Shown: positions 1-5,942 of the stretch, piece by piece | Layout of the letters: every line of letters begins with the position of its first letter | Position numbering within the stretch: the first letter of the stretch is position 1 | DNA from: Flammeovirgaceae bacterium UBA2338 | GTDB taxonomy: Bacteria > Bacteroidota > Bacteroidia > Cytophagales > Cyclobacteriaceae | Length of the DNA stretch: 11,064 bases | NCBI GenBank assembly: GCA_002344795.1 | Contig: DDUM01000088.1 | Location: 1 to 11,064, forward strand | Reading direction: 5' to 3' | Made by a program: the position numbers and the translations under genes | Notes under the pieces: generated by a model | What the model was told of the DNA's origin: nothing | What the model saw: the letters and a program-made list of their open reading frames with translations, nothing else | The model's database searches: none

Positions 1-1136
1 TCAAACCTTTCCATCAAAGGCTGCGTACAGTGATGGCCCGTTCTTACGGCAATGCCACGGGTATCCAGCATTTGGCCAATATCAAAATGGTGAATGCCTT
101 CTATGACAAACGATAGTACACTTACCTTTTGTGAAGCAGTACCAATGAATCTAATACCGTCCAGTGGACTCATCTTTTCGGTCGCATAAGCAAGTAATTC
201 TGCTTCATGGCGATGGATGTTTTCTTTACCCAATTCGTTTACAAAGGCAATGGCTTCTGCAAAAGCGACTACATCTGCAATATTAGGTGTGCCTGCTTCA
301 AATTTATAAGGCAGGTCATTGTAAGTAGTTTTTTCAAAGGTGACATCCTTGATCATTTCCCCTCCACCCATATAAGGAGGCATTTTTTCTAATAATTCTT
401 TTTTACCATAAAGCACACCTACGCCTGTGGGGCCGTACATCTTATGAGAAGACACACAATAGAAATCTACATCAAGTTCTTTTACGTCTATGGGCAAGTG
501 AGCAGCTGATTGTGCACCATCAATAAGCACCACCGCACCTTTTTCATGCGCCAGTGTTATTATTTCATGGATAGGGTTAATCGTACCCAAACTGTTGCTC
601 GCGTGATTGGTAGCAACAATTTTAGTTCTCTCACTCAGTAATCGTTTAAAGGTGTCCAGTTCTATCTCACCACGGTCATTAACAGGAATCACTTTCAATA
701 TGGCCCCTATGTGTTCACAAAGCATTTGCCACGGAACGATATTACTATGATGCTCCAATTCAGCGATGATAATTTCATCACCTTTGTTAATGAATGCGTT
801 CCCATAACTAGATGCTACAAGATTGATACACTCAGTAACTCCGCGGGTGAAAATAATTTCTTCTGTATGTGCTGCTCCTAAAAACTTTCTTGCCGCTTCA
901 CGGGTATCTTCATAGGCCCTGGTCGCTTTTTCCGCTAAGGTGTGAATGCCTCTGTGAATATTCGCGTTGTATCCTTCATAATACTCCGTTAATTTTTTGA
1001 TTACCCGCTTTGGCTTTTGGGAGGTAGCAGCATTGTCGAAGTAAATTAAAGGCTTTCCATTTACTTGCTGATGGAGCACCGGAAACGCTTCACGAATCTT
1101 TTGAATATCCAATTGAGTAGGAGCAGAGATACTCAT
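1..1136 (-). CDS. sufS: Cysteine desulfurase SufS (3' end cut by window edge)
   Basis: This is a PLP-dependent group II cysteine desulfurase, which removes sulfur from L-cysteine as an enzyme persulfide and feeds the SufBCD scaffold. The frame is open from an ATG at 1136 to the left edge, giving 378 codons; the family is about 405 residues, so roughly the last 25-30 residues and the stop are missing. Visible landmarks are the N-terminal YFDNAATSQKP segment, the PLP-stacking His at about residue 129 in LEHHSN, the DGAQSAAH segment, the PLP-binding Lys232 in SSHKMYGPTG, and the persulfide Cys370 in RTGHHCTQPLM. RTGHHC and the spacing of these residues fit SufS rather than IscS/NifS. The start lies only 3 nt after the sufD stop, so the two are almost certainly co-transcribed. 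No sufE partner is in the window; it may lie beyond the left edge. Confidence 0.96.
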   Translation of the reverse strand, partial: MSISAPTQLDIQKIREAFPVLHQQVNGKPLIYFDNAATSQKPKRVIKKLTEYYEGYNANIHRGIHTLAEKATRAYEDTREAARKFLGAAHTEEIIFTRGVTECINLVASSYGNAFINKGDEIIIAELEHHSNIVPWQMLCEHIGAILKVIPVNDRGEIELDTFKRLLSERTKIVATNHASNSLGTINPIHEIITLAHEKGAVVLIDGAQSAAHLPIDVKELDVDFYCVSSHKMYGPTGVGVLYGKKELLEKMPPYMGGGEMIKDVTFEKTTYNDLPYKFEAGTPNIADVVAFAEAIAFVNELGKENIHRHEAELLAYATEKMSPLDGIRFIGTASQKVSVLSFVIEGIHHFDIGQMLDTRGIAVRTGHHCTQPLMERF

Positions 1137-1139
1137 GCC

Positions 1140-2438
1140 TTAATAGACTTTATGTAGCCGTTCGGAAACGATAGAGTCAATATAATTTTTTAATTGTTCG
1201 TCTTTGATAACATCCAGCACTTCACCGGCAAAGGCATAAAGTAGCATAGCTTTGGCAGTAGCTTTAGGAATGCCCCTGGATTGTAAATAAAACAGGGCTT
1301 CCTTATCCAATTGCCCCGTAGTACAACCGTGCGAACATTTAACATCATCTGCCCAAATTTCAAGTTGAGGTTTGGTGTTCACTGTAGTATCTTCCGATAG
1401 AAGTAGGTTTCTGTTGGACTGAAAAGCATTTGTTTTTTGTGCATGTGGACGAACAAAAATCTTTCCGTTGAATACACCCTTGGATTTACCATCCATTAAT
1501 CCTTTGTACAATTGGTTGCTAAAGGAGTTGGGTTTTTTATGATCCACAGTGGTATGGTTGTCTACCAGTGTGTCTCCATTTGTAAGATAGAGGCCGTAAA
1601 AATGCGAATCACACCCTTCGCCATCGATAATAATGTTAAGGTTGTTGCGAATCAGTTTACCATTAAGAGTAAACGTATAGGTATCAGTTCTGCTCGACTT
1701 ATGCTGATGAATAGTAGTGTTGGCTACGTGTGTAAGTTGTCCGGCATCGTTTTGGATTTTACAGTAATTGAAGAAGGCATTTTCTTCAACTATGATCTCT
1801 TCGTTAATGGTATTGAATACAGGTTGATCGCCCAACGTATCTGTTTTCTCAATAATATTAAAAGAGGCATTTTCTCCAACAGTAACAAAAAGTTTAGTGT
1901 GAGCACTTACTTTATTGCTACTGGCATCGTGAAGATAATGAATAAACAATGGCTTCTTTTCTGTAATGTTTTTTGGAACATTGATGTAAAGCCCATCTGA
2001 CCAAAGAGTAGAGTTGACAAGGCCGAAGGGATCGGTTGTATTCAGTTGATCAAAGGGCAACGAAGGGTTTGACGCTATTGCTTCACCAAGAGGCTGAATA
2101 GTGATTTTTGAATCGCTGGTAATAGAAGAGAGCGCTTTGTTATAGAAACCATTCACAAACACCACCCTGTTTTCTGCAAATTCAGGATTCAACAAATCTT
2201 TTACACTTTCATTGGCAGCGATGGCTTGTGTTGAAAGTTCTGCAGCTGAAAAGTGTTTGGTGAGCCACTTGCTAACAGGTGCAAATTTATACTCTTCACT
2301 CTTTGCATCAGGTAAGCCCATAGCTTTAAAGGCTTCATATGCTTTGGTTCTCTGTTCAACAGCAAATTGAAATTGCGCAAAGTCGAACGATTCAATAAAA
2401 GACGAAGATATATTTTCTTTTTTTGTAGCAGTATTCAT
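1140..2438 (-). CDS. sufD: Fe-S cluster assembly scaffold subunit SufD
   Basis: SufD pairs with SufB on top of a SufC dimer to make the SufBC2D scaffold, where Fe-S clusters are built in the cytoplasm. The 432-residue product has the family layout: a variable helical N-terminal part (about 1-130, including PDAKSEEYKFAPVSKWL), then a beta-helix core with repeated short strands, and a C-terminal helical part. The conserved stretch DDVKCSHGCTTGQLD (about 364-378) carries the His (residue 370) corresponding to the cluster-building histidine described for SufD, followed by FYLQSRGI, typical of the SufB/SufD fold. The ATG shares one base with the sufC stop (TAATG), which supports this start and suggests translational coupling. 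Length and domain order are normal. SufB is excluded because the full SufB signature lies in the gene at 3236-4681. Confidence 0.95.
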   Translation of the reverse strand: MNTATKKENISSSFIESFDFAQFQFAVEQRTKAYEAFKAMGLPDAKSEEYKFAPVSKWLTKHFSAAELSTQAIAANESVKDLLNPEFAENRVVFVNGFYNKALSSITSDSKITIQPLGEAIASNPSLPFDQLNTTDPFGLVNSTLWSDGLYINVPKNITEKKPLFIHYLHDASSNKVSAHTKLFVTVGENASFNIIEKTDTLGDQPVFNTINEEIIVEENAFFNYCKIQNDAGQLTHVANTTIHQHKSSRTDTYTFTLNGKLIRNNLNIIIDGEGCDSHFYGLYLTNGDTLVDNHTTVDHKKPNSFSNQLYKGLMDGKSKGVFNGKIFVRPHAQKTNAFQSNRNLLLSEDTTVNTKPQLEIWADDVKCSHGCTTGQLDKEALFYLQSRGIPKATAKAMLLYAFAGEVLDVIKDEQLKNYIDSIVSERLHKVY

Positions 2439-3193
2439 TAGGCAACCTCCATTTCACTTTTAATCCAATCGTATCCTTTCTCTTCCAGTTCCATTGCGAG
2501 TTCTTTGGTGCCGGATTTTACAATTTTTCCATTGTACAATACATGCACATAGTCTGGCACAATGTAATCAAGCAAACGCTGGTAGTGAGTTACTATAATA
2601 GTAGCATTGTCTTTGGTCTGTAACTTATTTACACCATTAGCGACTATTCTCAAAGCATCAATATCCAGCCCTGAATCTGTCTCGTCAAGAATTGCCAGCT
2701 TGGGCTCAAGCATCGCCATCTGAAATATCTCGTTGCGTTTCTTTTCACCACCTGAGAAACTTTCATTCAATGAACGGCTAAGCAGGGATTGATCAATATC
2801 CACCAGTTTAATCTTTTCTTTCATTAGTGTAAGGAAAGAGACAGCATCCAATGTATCCTGGCCGCGGTACTCTCTTATTTTGTTTAGTGCAGTCTTCATA
2901 AAATTGACTGTGCTTACCCCCGGAATCTCAACTGGATATTGAAAAGCAAGAAAGACTCCTTCTCTGGCCCTGTCTTCGGGGCTCATCTTCAGCAGGTCCT
3001 TACCAAGAAACTCAATTGATCCCTCTGTTACTTCAAAATCCTCACGGCCAGCAAGTACAGAAGCAAGTGTACTTTTGCCAGAACCATTTGGCCCCATGAT
3101 GGCATGCACTTCTCCGGGTTTTACATCCAGATTAATTCCATTTAGAATAGTTTTATCCTCTACGCGTGCGTGTATATTTTTAATTTTTAGCAT
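2438..3193 (-). CDS. sufC: Fe-S cluster assembly ATPase SufC
   Basis: SufC is the ABC-type ATPase of the SUF system; it is cytoplasmic, and its ATP binding drives a shape change in SufB-SufD that permits cluster assembly. The 251-residue protein has every ABC motif in order: Walker A GPNGSGKST (34-42), Q-loop Gln85 in AFQYPVEIPG, signature SGGEKKRNE (147-155), Walker B LAILDE (166-171), D-loop SGLD (174-177) and H-loop His203 in VTHYQRLLDY. The SGGEKKRNE and ETDSGLDIDALR forms are specific to SufC within ABC ATPases, and there are no membrane segments. Its stop overlaps the sufD start by one base, and it follows sufB after a 42-nt AT-rich gap, consistent with one transcript. Confidence 0.97.
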   Translation of the reverse strand: MLKIKNIHARVEDKTILNGINLDVKPGEVHAIMGPNGSGKSTLASVLAGREDFEVTEGSIEFLGKDLLKMSPEDRAREGVFLAFQYPVEIPGVSTVNFMKTALNKIREYRGQDTLDAVSFLTLMKEKIKLVDIDQSLLSRSLNESFSGGEKKRNEIFQMAMLEPKLAILDETDSGLDIDALRIVANGVNKLQTKDNATIIVTHYQRLLDYIVPDYVHVLYNGKIVKSGTKELAMELEEKGYDWIKSEMEVA

Positions 3194-3235
3194 TCTGTTT
3201 TTAACTTTAAACCTTGAATTTTAATTTGTTTAAAT

Positions 3236-4681
3236 CTATCCCACACTTCCTTCCAATGTCAGCGCCAATAGTTTCTGTGCTTCAACAGCAAACTCCATTG
3301 GCAACTGCTTCAATACTTCTTTAGCGTATCCGTTTACAATCAATGCTACAGCAGCTTCTTCATCAATACCGCGCTGTAAGCAGTAGAAGATTTGATCTTC
3401 ACCTATCTTTGATGTAGTAGCTTCATGCTCTACATGTGCGCTTTTATTTTCCACATCTATATAAGGGAAGGTATGAGCACCACATTGGTCACCCATCAAC
3501 AGCGAATCGCATTGCGAAAAGTTACGTGCGTTTTCTGCACGCTTCAAAATATGTACCTGCCCACGATAGCTGTTTTGTGATTTTCCAGCAGAAATACCCT
3601 TGGATACAATTCTGGATCGGGTATTTTTTCCGATATGAATCATTTTGGTTCCTGTATCGGCTTGCTGAAAATTGTTAGTAACAGCTACTGAGTAAAACTC
3701 GCCATTGGAATAATCACCTTTTAAAATACAGGATGGGTACTTCCAGGTAATGGCTGCTCCGGTTTCTACTTGTGTCCATGAAATTTTGGAATGATCACCC
3801 GCACAAATCCCGCGCTTGGTTACAAAGTTGTAAATTCCTCCTTTACCATCTTTATCACCTGGATACCAGTTTTGGACTGTGGAGTATTTTATCTCTGCAC
3901 TCTTCATGGCATACAACTCCACCACTGCCGCGTGCAATTGGTTTTCGTCACGCATAGGGGCTGTACAGCCTTCAAGGTAGCTCACATACGAATCGTCTTC
4001 GGCTATAATTAAAGTCCTTTCAAACTGTCCTGTATTGGCTGCATTGATTCTAAAATAAGTGGATAGCTCCATCGGGCATCTAACCCCTTTAGGAATATAG
4101 CAGAAAGAACCATCGGAAAATACCGCAGAGTTGAGTGCAGCAAAATAATTGTCGTTAGGAGGAACAACAGTTCCTAAATACTTCTTCACCAGCTCGGGGT
4201 GTTCTCTTACCGCTTCGCTGAAAGAGCAAAATATAATGCCCAACTCACCCAACTTATCTTTAAATGTGGTGGCTACAGAGATGCTATCAATAACAGCATC
4301 AACAGCTACACCCGTTAATCGCTTTTGCTCAGTAAGAGATATTCCTAACTTTTCAAAAGTTTTGATCAATTCAGGGTCAACTTCGCTTAGGTTTTTAGGC
4401 TGAGCCTTCTGTTTAGGGGCAGAATAGTAAATGATGTCCTGATAATTGATAGAAGGATACTTAACGTTGGGCCATTTGGGCTCTTTCATTGTTTTCCAAT
4501 GGCGGTATGCTTTCAGTCTCCATTCCAACAACCATTCTGGTTCTTCTTTCTTAGCAGAAATGAACCGAACGATATCTTCACTCAATCCTTTGGGTGCGGT
4601 GTCACTATCAAGGTCAACCGTCCAACCGTGTTCGTATTCTCTGGATGTAAACTCTTCTAATACTTGGTTGTCTTTACTCAT
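3236..4681 (-). CDS. sufB: Fe-S cluster assembly scaffold subunit SufB
   Basis: SufB receives sulfur from SufS (through SufE/SufU in known systems) and is the main site of nascent Fe-S cluster formation in SufBC2D. The 481-residue product is of normal length and very conserved: SAVFSDGSFCYIPKGVRCP (about 185-203), YLEGCTAPMRDENQLHAAVV (about 235-254), TKRGICAGDHSKISWTQVET, and the C-terminal block QCDSLLMGDQCGAHTFPY (390-407). Cys400 there is the counterpart of the essential cluster-site cysteine of E. coli SufB. It is followed by EHEATTSKIGEDQIFYCLQR and LPMEFAVEAQKLLALTLEGSVG, near-invariant at SufB C-termini. It is the first suf gene, 74 nt after the regulator gene stop on the same strand. 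A perfect TAnnTTTG box in that gap suggests it can also start its own transcript. Confidence 0.97.
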   Translation of the reverse strand: MSKDNQVLEEFTSREYEHGWTVDLDSDTAPKGLSEDIVRFISAKKEEPEWLLEWRLKAYRHWKTMKEPKWPNVKYPSINYQDIIYYSAPKQKAQPKNLSEVDPELIKTFEKLGISLTEQKRLTGVAVDAVIDSISVATTFKDKLGELGIIFCSFSEAVREHPELVKKYLGTVVPPNDNYFAALNSAVFSDGSFCYIPKGVRCPMELSTYFRINAANTGQFERTLIIAEDDSYVSYLEGCTAPMRDENQLHAAVVELYAMKSAEIKYSTVQNWYPGDKDGKGGIYNFVTKRGICAGDHSKISWTQVETGAAITWKYPSCILKGDYSNGEFYSVAVTNNFQQADTGTKMIHIGKNTRSRIVSKGISAGKSQNSYRGQVHILKRAENARNFSQCDSLLMGDQCGAHTFPYIDVENKSAHVEHEATTSKIGEDQIFYCLQRGIDEEAAVALIVNGYAKEVLKQLPMEFAVEAQKLLALTLEGSVG

Positions 4682-4714
4682 GTCGTCTATTTAGACTAAA
4701 TTCAAATAATGCAT

Positions 4715-4722
4715 CAAAATTA
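4715..4722 (-). promoter_or_regulatory. Candidate Bacteroidota -7 box before sufB
   Basis: Read on the minus strand this is TAATTTTG, a perfect match to the Bacteroidota -7 consensus TAnnTTTG, ending about 33 nt before the sufB ATG. A clear TTTG at the expected -33 distance is not present. Between the box and the start, at 4690-4700, lies the inverted repeat TTTAG-A-CTAAA, which could be an operator. Spacing and match are the only evidence. Confidence 0.35.
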
Positions 4723-4755
4723 CAACAAATATCCTCTTTTAAGGTTTCGTTTTGG

Positions 4756-5235
4756 TCATATTTTATTTGATTGGGAGAGTTCTAAATGGCGATTCAGGCT
4801 TTCTTCTAGGGAAATGATAGTCTCGGTTCTGTCAATGCCGTCTACCTGCTGCATTTTATCGTGTAAAACCTCTTTCAGATGGTTGGTGTCCCTGCAATGG
4901 ATCTTCAAAAACATGGAGTAATTCCCTGTGGTGTAATGGATCATTGTTATTTCCGGGATGGCCTTCAGCTTTTCCAGTACAGTATCGTATAACCCGCTCT
5001 TTTCCAAATAGATACCGATGAAAGCCATTACCCCATAACCCAATTTAGCATAGTTAATTTGAAGGGTGTTCTTTTCCACAATTCCGGCTTCTTCCAGTTT
5101 GTTCATTCTCACATGTACAGTTCCCTGAGAAACATGAACAAGTTTTGCCACCTCGGTATATGGTTTTTTGGCGTCTTTCATCAAAATATCTAGGATTTTG
5201 AGGTCTGTATTATCAATCACATAATTTTTGCTCAT
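4756..5235 (-). CDS. Lrp/AsnC-family transcriptional regulator
   Basis: The 159-residue product has the usual length and two-domain layout of Lrp/AsnC regulators. A winged helix-turn-helix lies at about 8-52 (LKILDILMKDAKKPYTEVAK, then VSQGTVHVRMNKLEEAGIV), and a C-terminal RAM/ligand-binding domain at about 66-150 includes GVMAFIGIYLEK, TGNYSMFLKIHC and a late IISLEESLNR strand-helix. Members bind DNA as dimers or octamers and often sense amino acids; the ligand here cannot be read from sequence. It lies directly upstream of sufB on the same strand, so it probably leads the suf operon and may control it, with cysteine or leucine supply as possible inputs (inference). Its start is preceded by a long AT-rich palindrome (5259-5287), a plausible self-regulation site. 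The assignment to family is firm; the target set is unknown. Confidence 0.92.
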   Translation of the reverse strand: MSKNYVIDNTDLKILDILMKDAKKPYTEVAKLVHVSQGTVHVRMNKLEEAGIVEKNTLQINYAKLGYGVMAFIGIYLEKSGLYDTVLEKLKAIPEITMIHYTTGNYSMFLKIHCRDTNHLKEVLHDKMQQVDGIDRTETIISLEESLNRHLELSQSNKI

Positions 5236-5258
5236 GTCAATGGGGTCGGATTAGGTCA

Positions 5259-5287
5259 TTTATAATTTATTGCAATAATATTATAAA
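5259..5287. promoter_or_regulatory. AT-rich inverted repeat upstream of the lrp-like gene (candidate operator)
   Basis: Outer arms TTTATAAT (5259-5266) and ATTATAAA (5280-5287) are perfect reverse complements, and between them TTATTGCAATAA (5267-5278) is itself a perfect palindrome. One extra base separates the two symmetries. A second dyad, TGTA (5291-5294) with TACA (5303-5306), follows. The site begins 24 nt upstream of the regulator ATG. Lrp/AsnC proteins typically bind imperfect AT-rich dyads in their own promoters, so autoregulation is a reasonable inference; AT-rich sequence also makes dyads by chance. Confidence 0.4.
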
Positions 5288-5311
5288 ATATGTAAATATT
5301 TCTACAATATG

Positions 5312-5342
5312 TTGAATTGTTTTAATGATTACCCTTACTTTG
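5312..5342 (+). promoter_or_regulatory. Candidate plus-strand promoter for the structured RNA
   Basis: TTG at 5312-5314 is followed after 20 nt by TTACTTTG (5335-5342), which matches the Bacteroidota -7 consensus TAnnTTTG at five of the six defined positions. The spacing is what Bacteroidota promoters use. The predicted start, near 5349, lies about 10 nt before the first RNA module. It could instead serve fadD through a leader of about 590 nt. Confidence 0.35.
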
Positions 5343-5358
5343 CTGAAGTAATTAACAA

Positions 5359-5414
5359 TGTAGGTGTTGGTTTTGCCTGTGAGTGATCAGGAATTTGAAA
5401 TTGATGATCTACAG
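5359..5414 (+). ncRNA. Small stem-loop module upstream of, and related to, the tRNA-like RNA
   Basis: TGTAGGT (5359-5365) pairs with ATCTACA (5407-5413) to make a 7-bp closing helix with one G-T wobble at pair six. Inside are the hairpin CCTG/CAGG (5376-5379 with 5388-5391) and a weak AATT/AATT hairpin at 5392-5402. The module starts with TGTAGGTGTTG and ends with TCTACAG. The larger RNA at 5428-5604 starts with TGTAGGGTGTTG and ends with TCTACAG, and has the same wobble at pair six. Pair seven is T-A here and G-C there, a compensatory difference. This suggests a duplicated or paralogous element, probably in the same transcript. Function unknown. Confidence 0.4.
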
Positions 5415-5427
5415 TGTTCTTTAAAAT

Positions 5428-5604
5428 TGTAGGGTGTTGAAACTGGCAGACATGCCCTCCTGTCTCGGGGGTGGAGAGCAAAGGATAAACACAGGATAAT
5501 GTCCCGTACCAAGCAATTGGGATGGGACTGGGGTTGACCACTAAAGAGGTTTTTCTTGTCCTGTAGCTAACTTCTCCGTGGAGGTTCGAACCCTCCCTCT
5601 ACAG
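5428..5604 (+). ncRNA. tRNA-Leu-like structured RNA with a ~94-nt insert in the variable arm
   Basis: Hand folding gives a full class II tRNA outline. Acceptor-like helix TGTAGGG/CTCTACA (5428-5434 with 5597-5603), seven pairs with one wobble. Leu-like D arm at 5437-5453 with the loop GG at 5445-5446. Anticodon-like arm CCCTC/GGGGG (5455-5459 with 5467-5471), loop CTGTCTC with the expected T before the triplet GTC. Variable-arm stem GGAGA/TCTCC (5473-5477 with 5573-5577, plus a G-T pair). T arm GGAGG/CCTCC (5580-5584 with 5592-5596) with canonical loop TTCGAAC. The insert 5478-5572 adds a 9-bp helix (5491-5499 with 5556-5564) and a hairpin (5501-5528) capped by GCAA. The wobbles are G-T pairs only on the plus strand, so this is the transcribed strand. 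Against a working tRNA: a pyrimidine after the anticodon, a mismatched first D-stem pair, a G discriminator instead of the A of tRNA-Leu, and the insert. CCA is not encoded. It may be an undescribed tRNA-like RNA or a decayed tRNA. Confidence 0.6.
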
Positions 5605-5631
5605 CTGAGCTTCTTCTTCTAACCCGACTAA

Positions 5632-5669
5632 GGTCCCAATTTCGAGTCTACATCTCGAAGTTGGCGACC
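5632..5669 (+). ncRNA. Strong 15-bp hairpin downstream of the tRNA-like RNA
   Basis: The pairs run GGTC/GACC (5632-5635 with 5666-5669), CCAA/TTGG (5636-5639 with 5661-5664), a T-G wobble (5640 with 5660) and TTCGAG/CTCGAA (5641-5646 with 5654-5659). There is a single bulged C at 5665 and a 7-nt loop TCTACAT. No T-run follows on either strand, so an ordinary intrinsic terminator is unlikely. The wobble favours the plus strand. The loop is complementary to the TGTAG copies at 5359, 5428 and 5562, allowing a loop-helix contact (inference). It is likely a domain of the same RNA or a protein-binding dyad. Confidence 0.45.
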
Positions 5670-5861
5670 AAAAGTCACTGATTTCTCGAACTACTTCCTT
5701 TCCCATCAGTAATTCACCAAAAAATTACCCTGGCCTTCAGGTGATTGCGTATCAAAGAGTTTAGTATTTACAAATACACCTTGTTCAAGGCAGGTTCTCA
5801 TTTTTTGTCTAATTAGTTTTTAGATTCAATGTCTCAATTGAATTGTTCAAAAAATATTTGC

Positions 5862-5909
5862 CACCTATAAACAGGTGATAAAAAAGCATACTTATAATTC
5901 TTATCTTGG
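5862..5909 (+). promoter_or_regulatory. Candidate fadD promoter with upstream dyad
   Basis: TATCTTGG (5902-5909) matches the Bacteroidota -7 box TAnnTTTG except for one base and would start a transcript near 5916, about 27 nt before the fadD ATG. No TTTG is found at the proper -33 distance. The dyad CACCT/AGGTG (5862-5866 with 5873-5877, loop ATAAAC) lies just upstream and could be an operator for a fatty-acid-responsive regulator; none can be named from sequence. Confidence 0.25.
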
Positions 5910-5942
5910 CATTAGTTCTAATTTTTAATAAACAATTGTGTC

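Larger units (their letters stand above)
5605..5942. other. Non-coding stretch between the tRNA-like RNA and fadD
   Basis: No credible protein gene is visible. The first half (to about 5745) is rich in dyads: the 15-bp hairpin at 5632-5669, ACTGAT/ATCAGT (5677-5682 with 5705-5710), GTAATT/AATTAC (5709-5714 with 5723-5728) and CCTG/CAGG (5729-5732 with 5738-5741). The last two cannot all form together with their neighbours. It may be the 3' part of the structured RNA. The second half (about 5745-5942) is AT-rich, with CCTTG-TT-CAAGG at 5779-5790 followed by T-rich DNA, a CACCT/AGGTG dyad at 5862-5877, and the probable fadD promoter region. Confidence 0.5.

Noticed and set aside
207..4694. Several plus-strand ORFs of 60-160 codons opposite the suf genes
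   Set aside because: Each lies entirely antisense to a highly conserved suf gene, has no family resemblance and no promoter or spacing of its own.
5335..5541. Minus-strand ORF of 68 codons in the lrp-fadD gap
   Set aside because: No recognisable family, Pro/Thr/His-rich composition typical of chance ORFs, and it lies antisense to both structured RNA modules, which explain the sequence better.
5428..5604. Ordinary tRNA gene with a group I intron
   Set aside because: The extra sequence is about 94 nt, too short for a group I intron, lies in the variable arm rather than the anticodon loop, and lacks the conserved P7/P3-type core segments.
5349..5750. tmRNA, RNase P RNA, SRP RNA or 6S RNA
   Set aside because: None of the hallmark sequences was found (tmRNA GGGG-type end and tag reading frame, RNase P GAGGAAAGTCC and ACAGAAA, SRP GGAAGnAGCA loop). 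A T arm is present, but the anticodon-like arm and total length do not fit tmRNA.
5779..5815. Intrinsic terminator formed by CCTTG-TT-CAAGG before T-rich DNA
   Set aside because: The full stem would leave a 2-nt loop, the shortened stem has only 3 pairs, and the T-run is 12 nt away.
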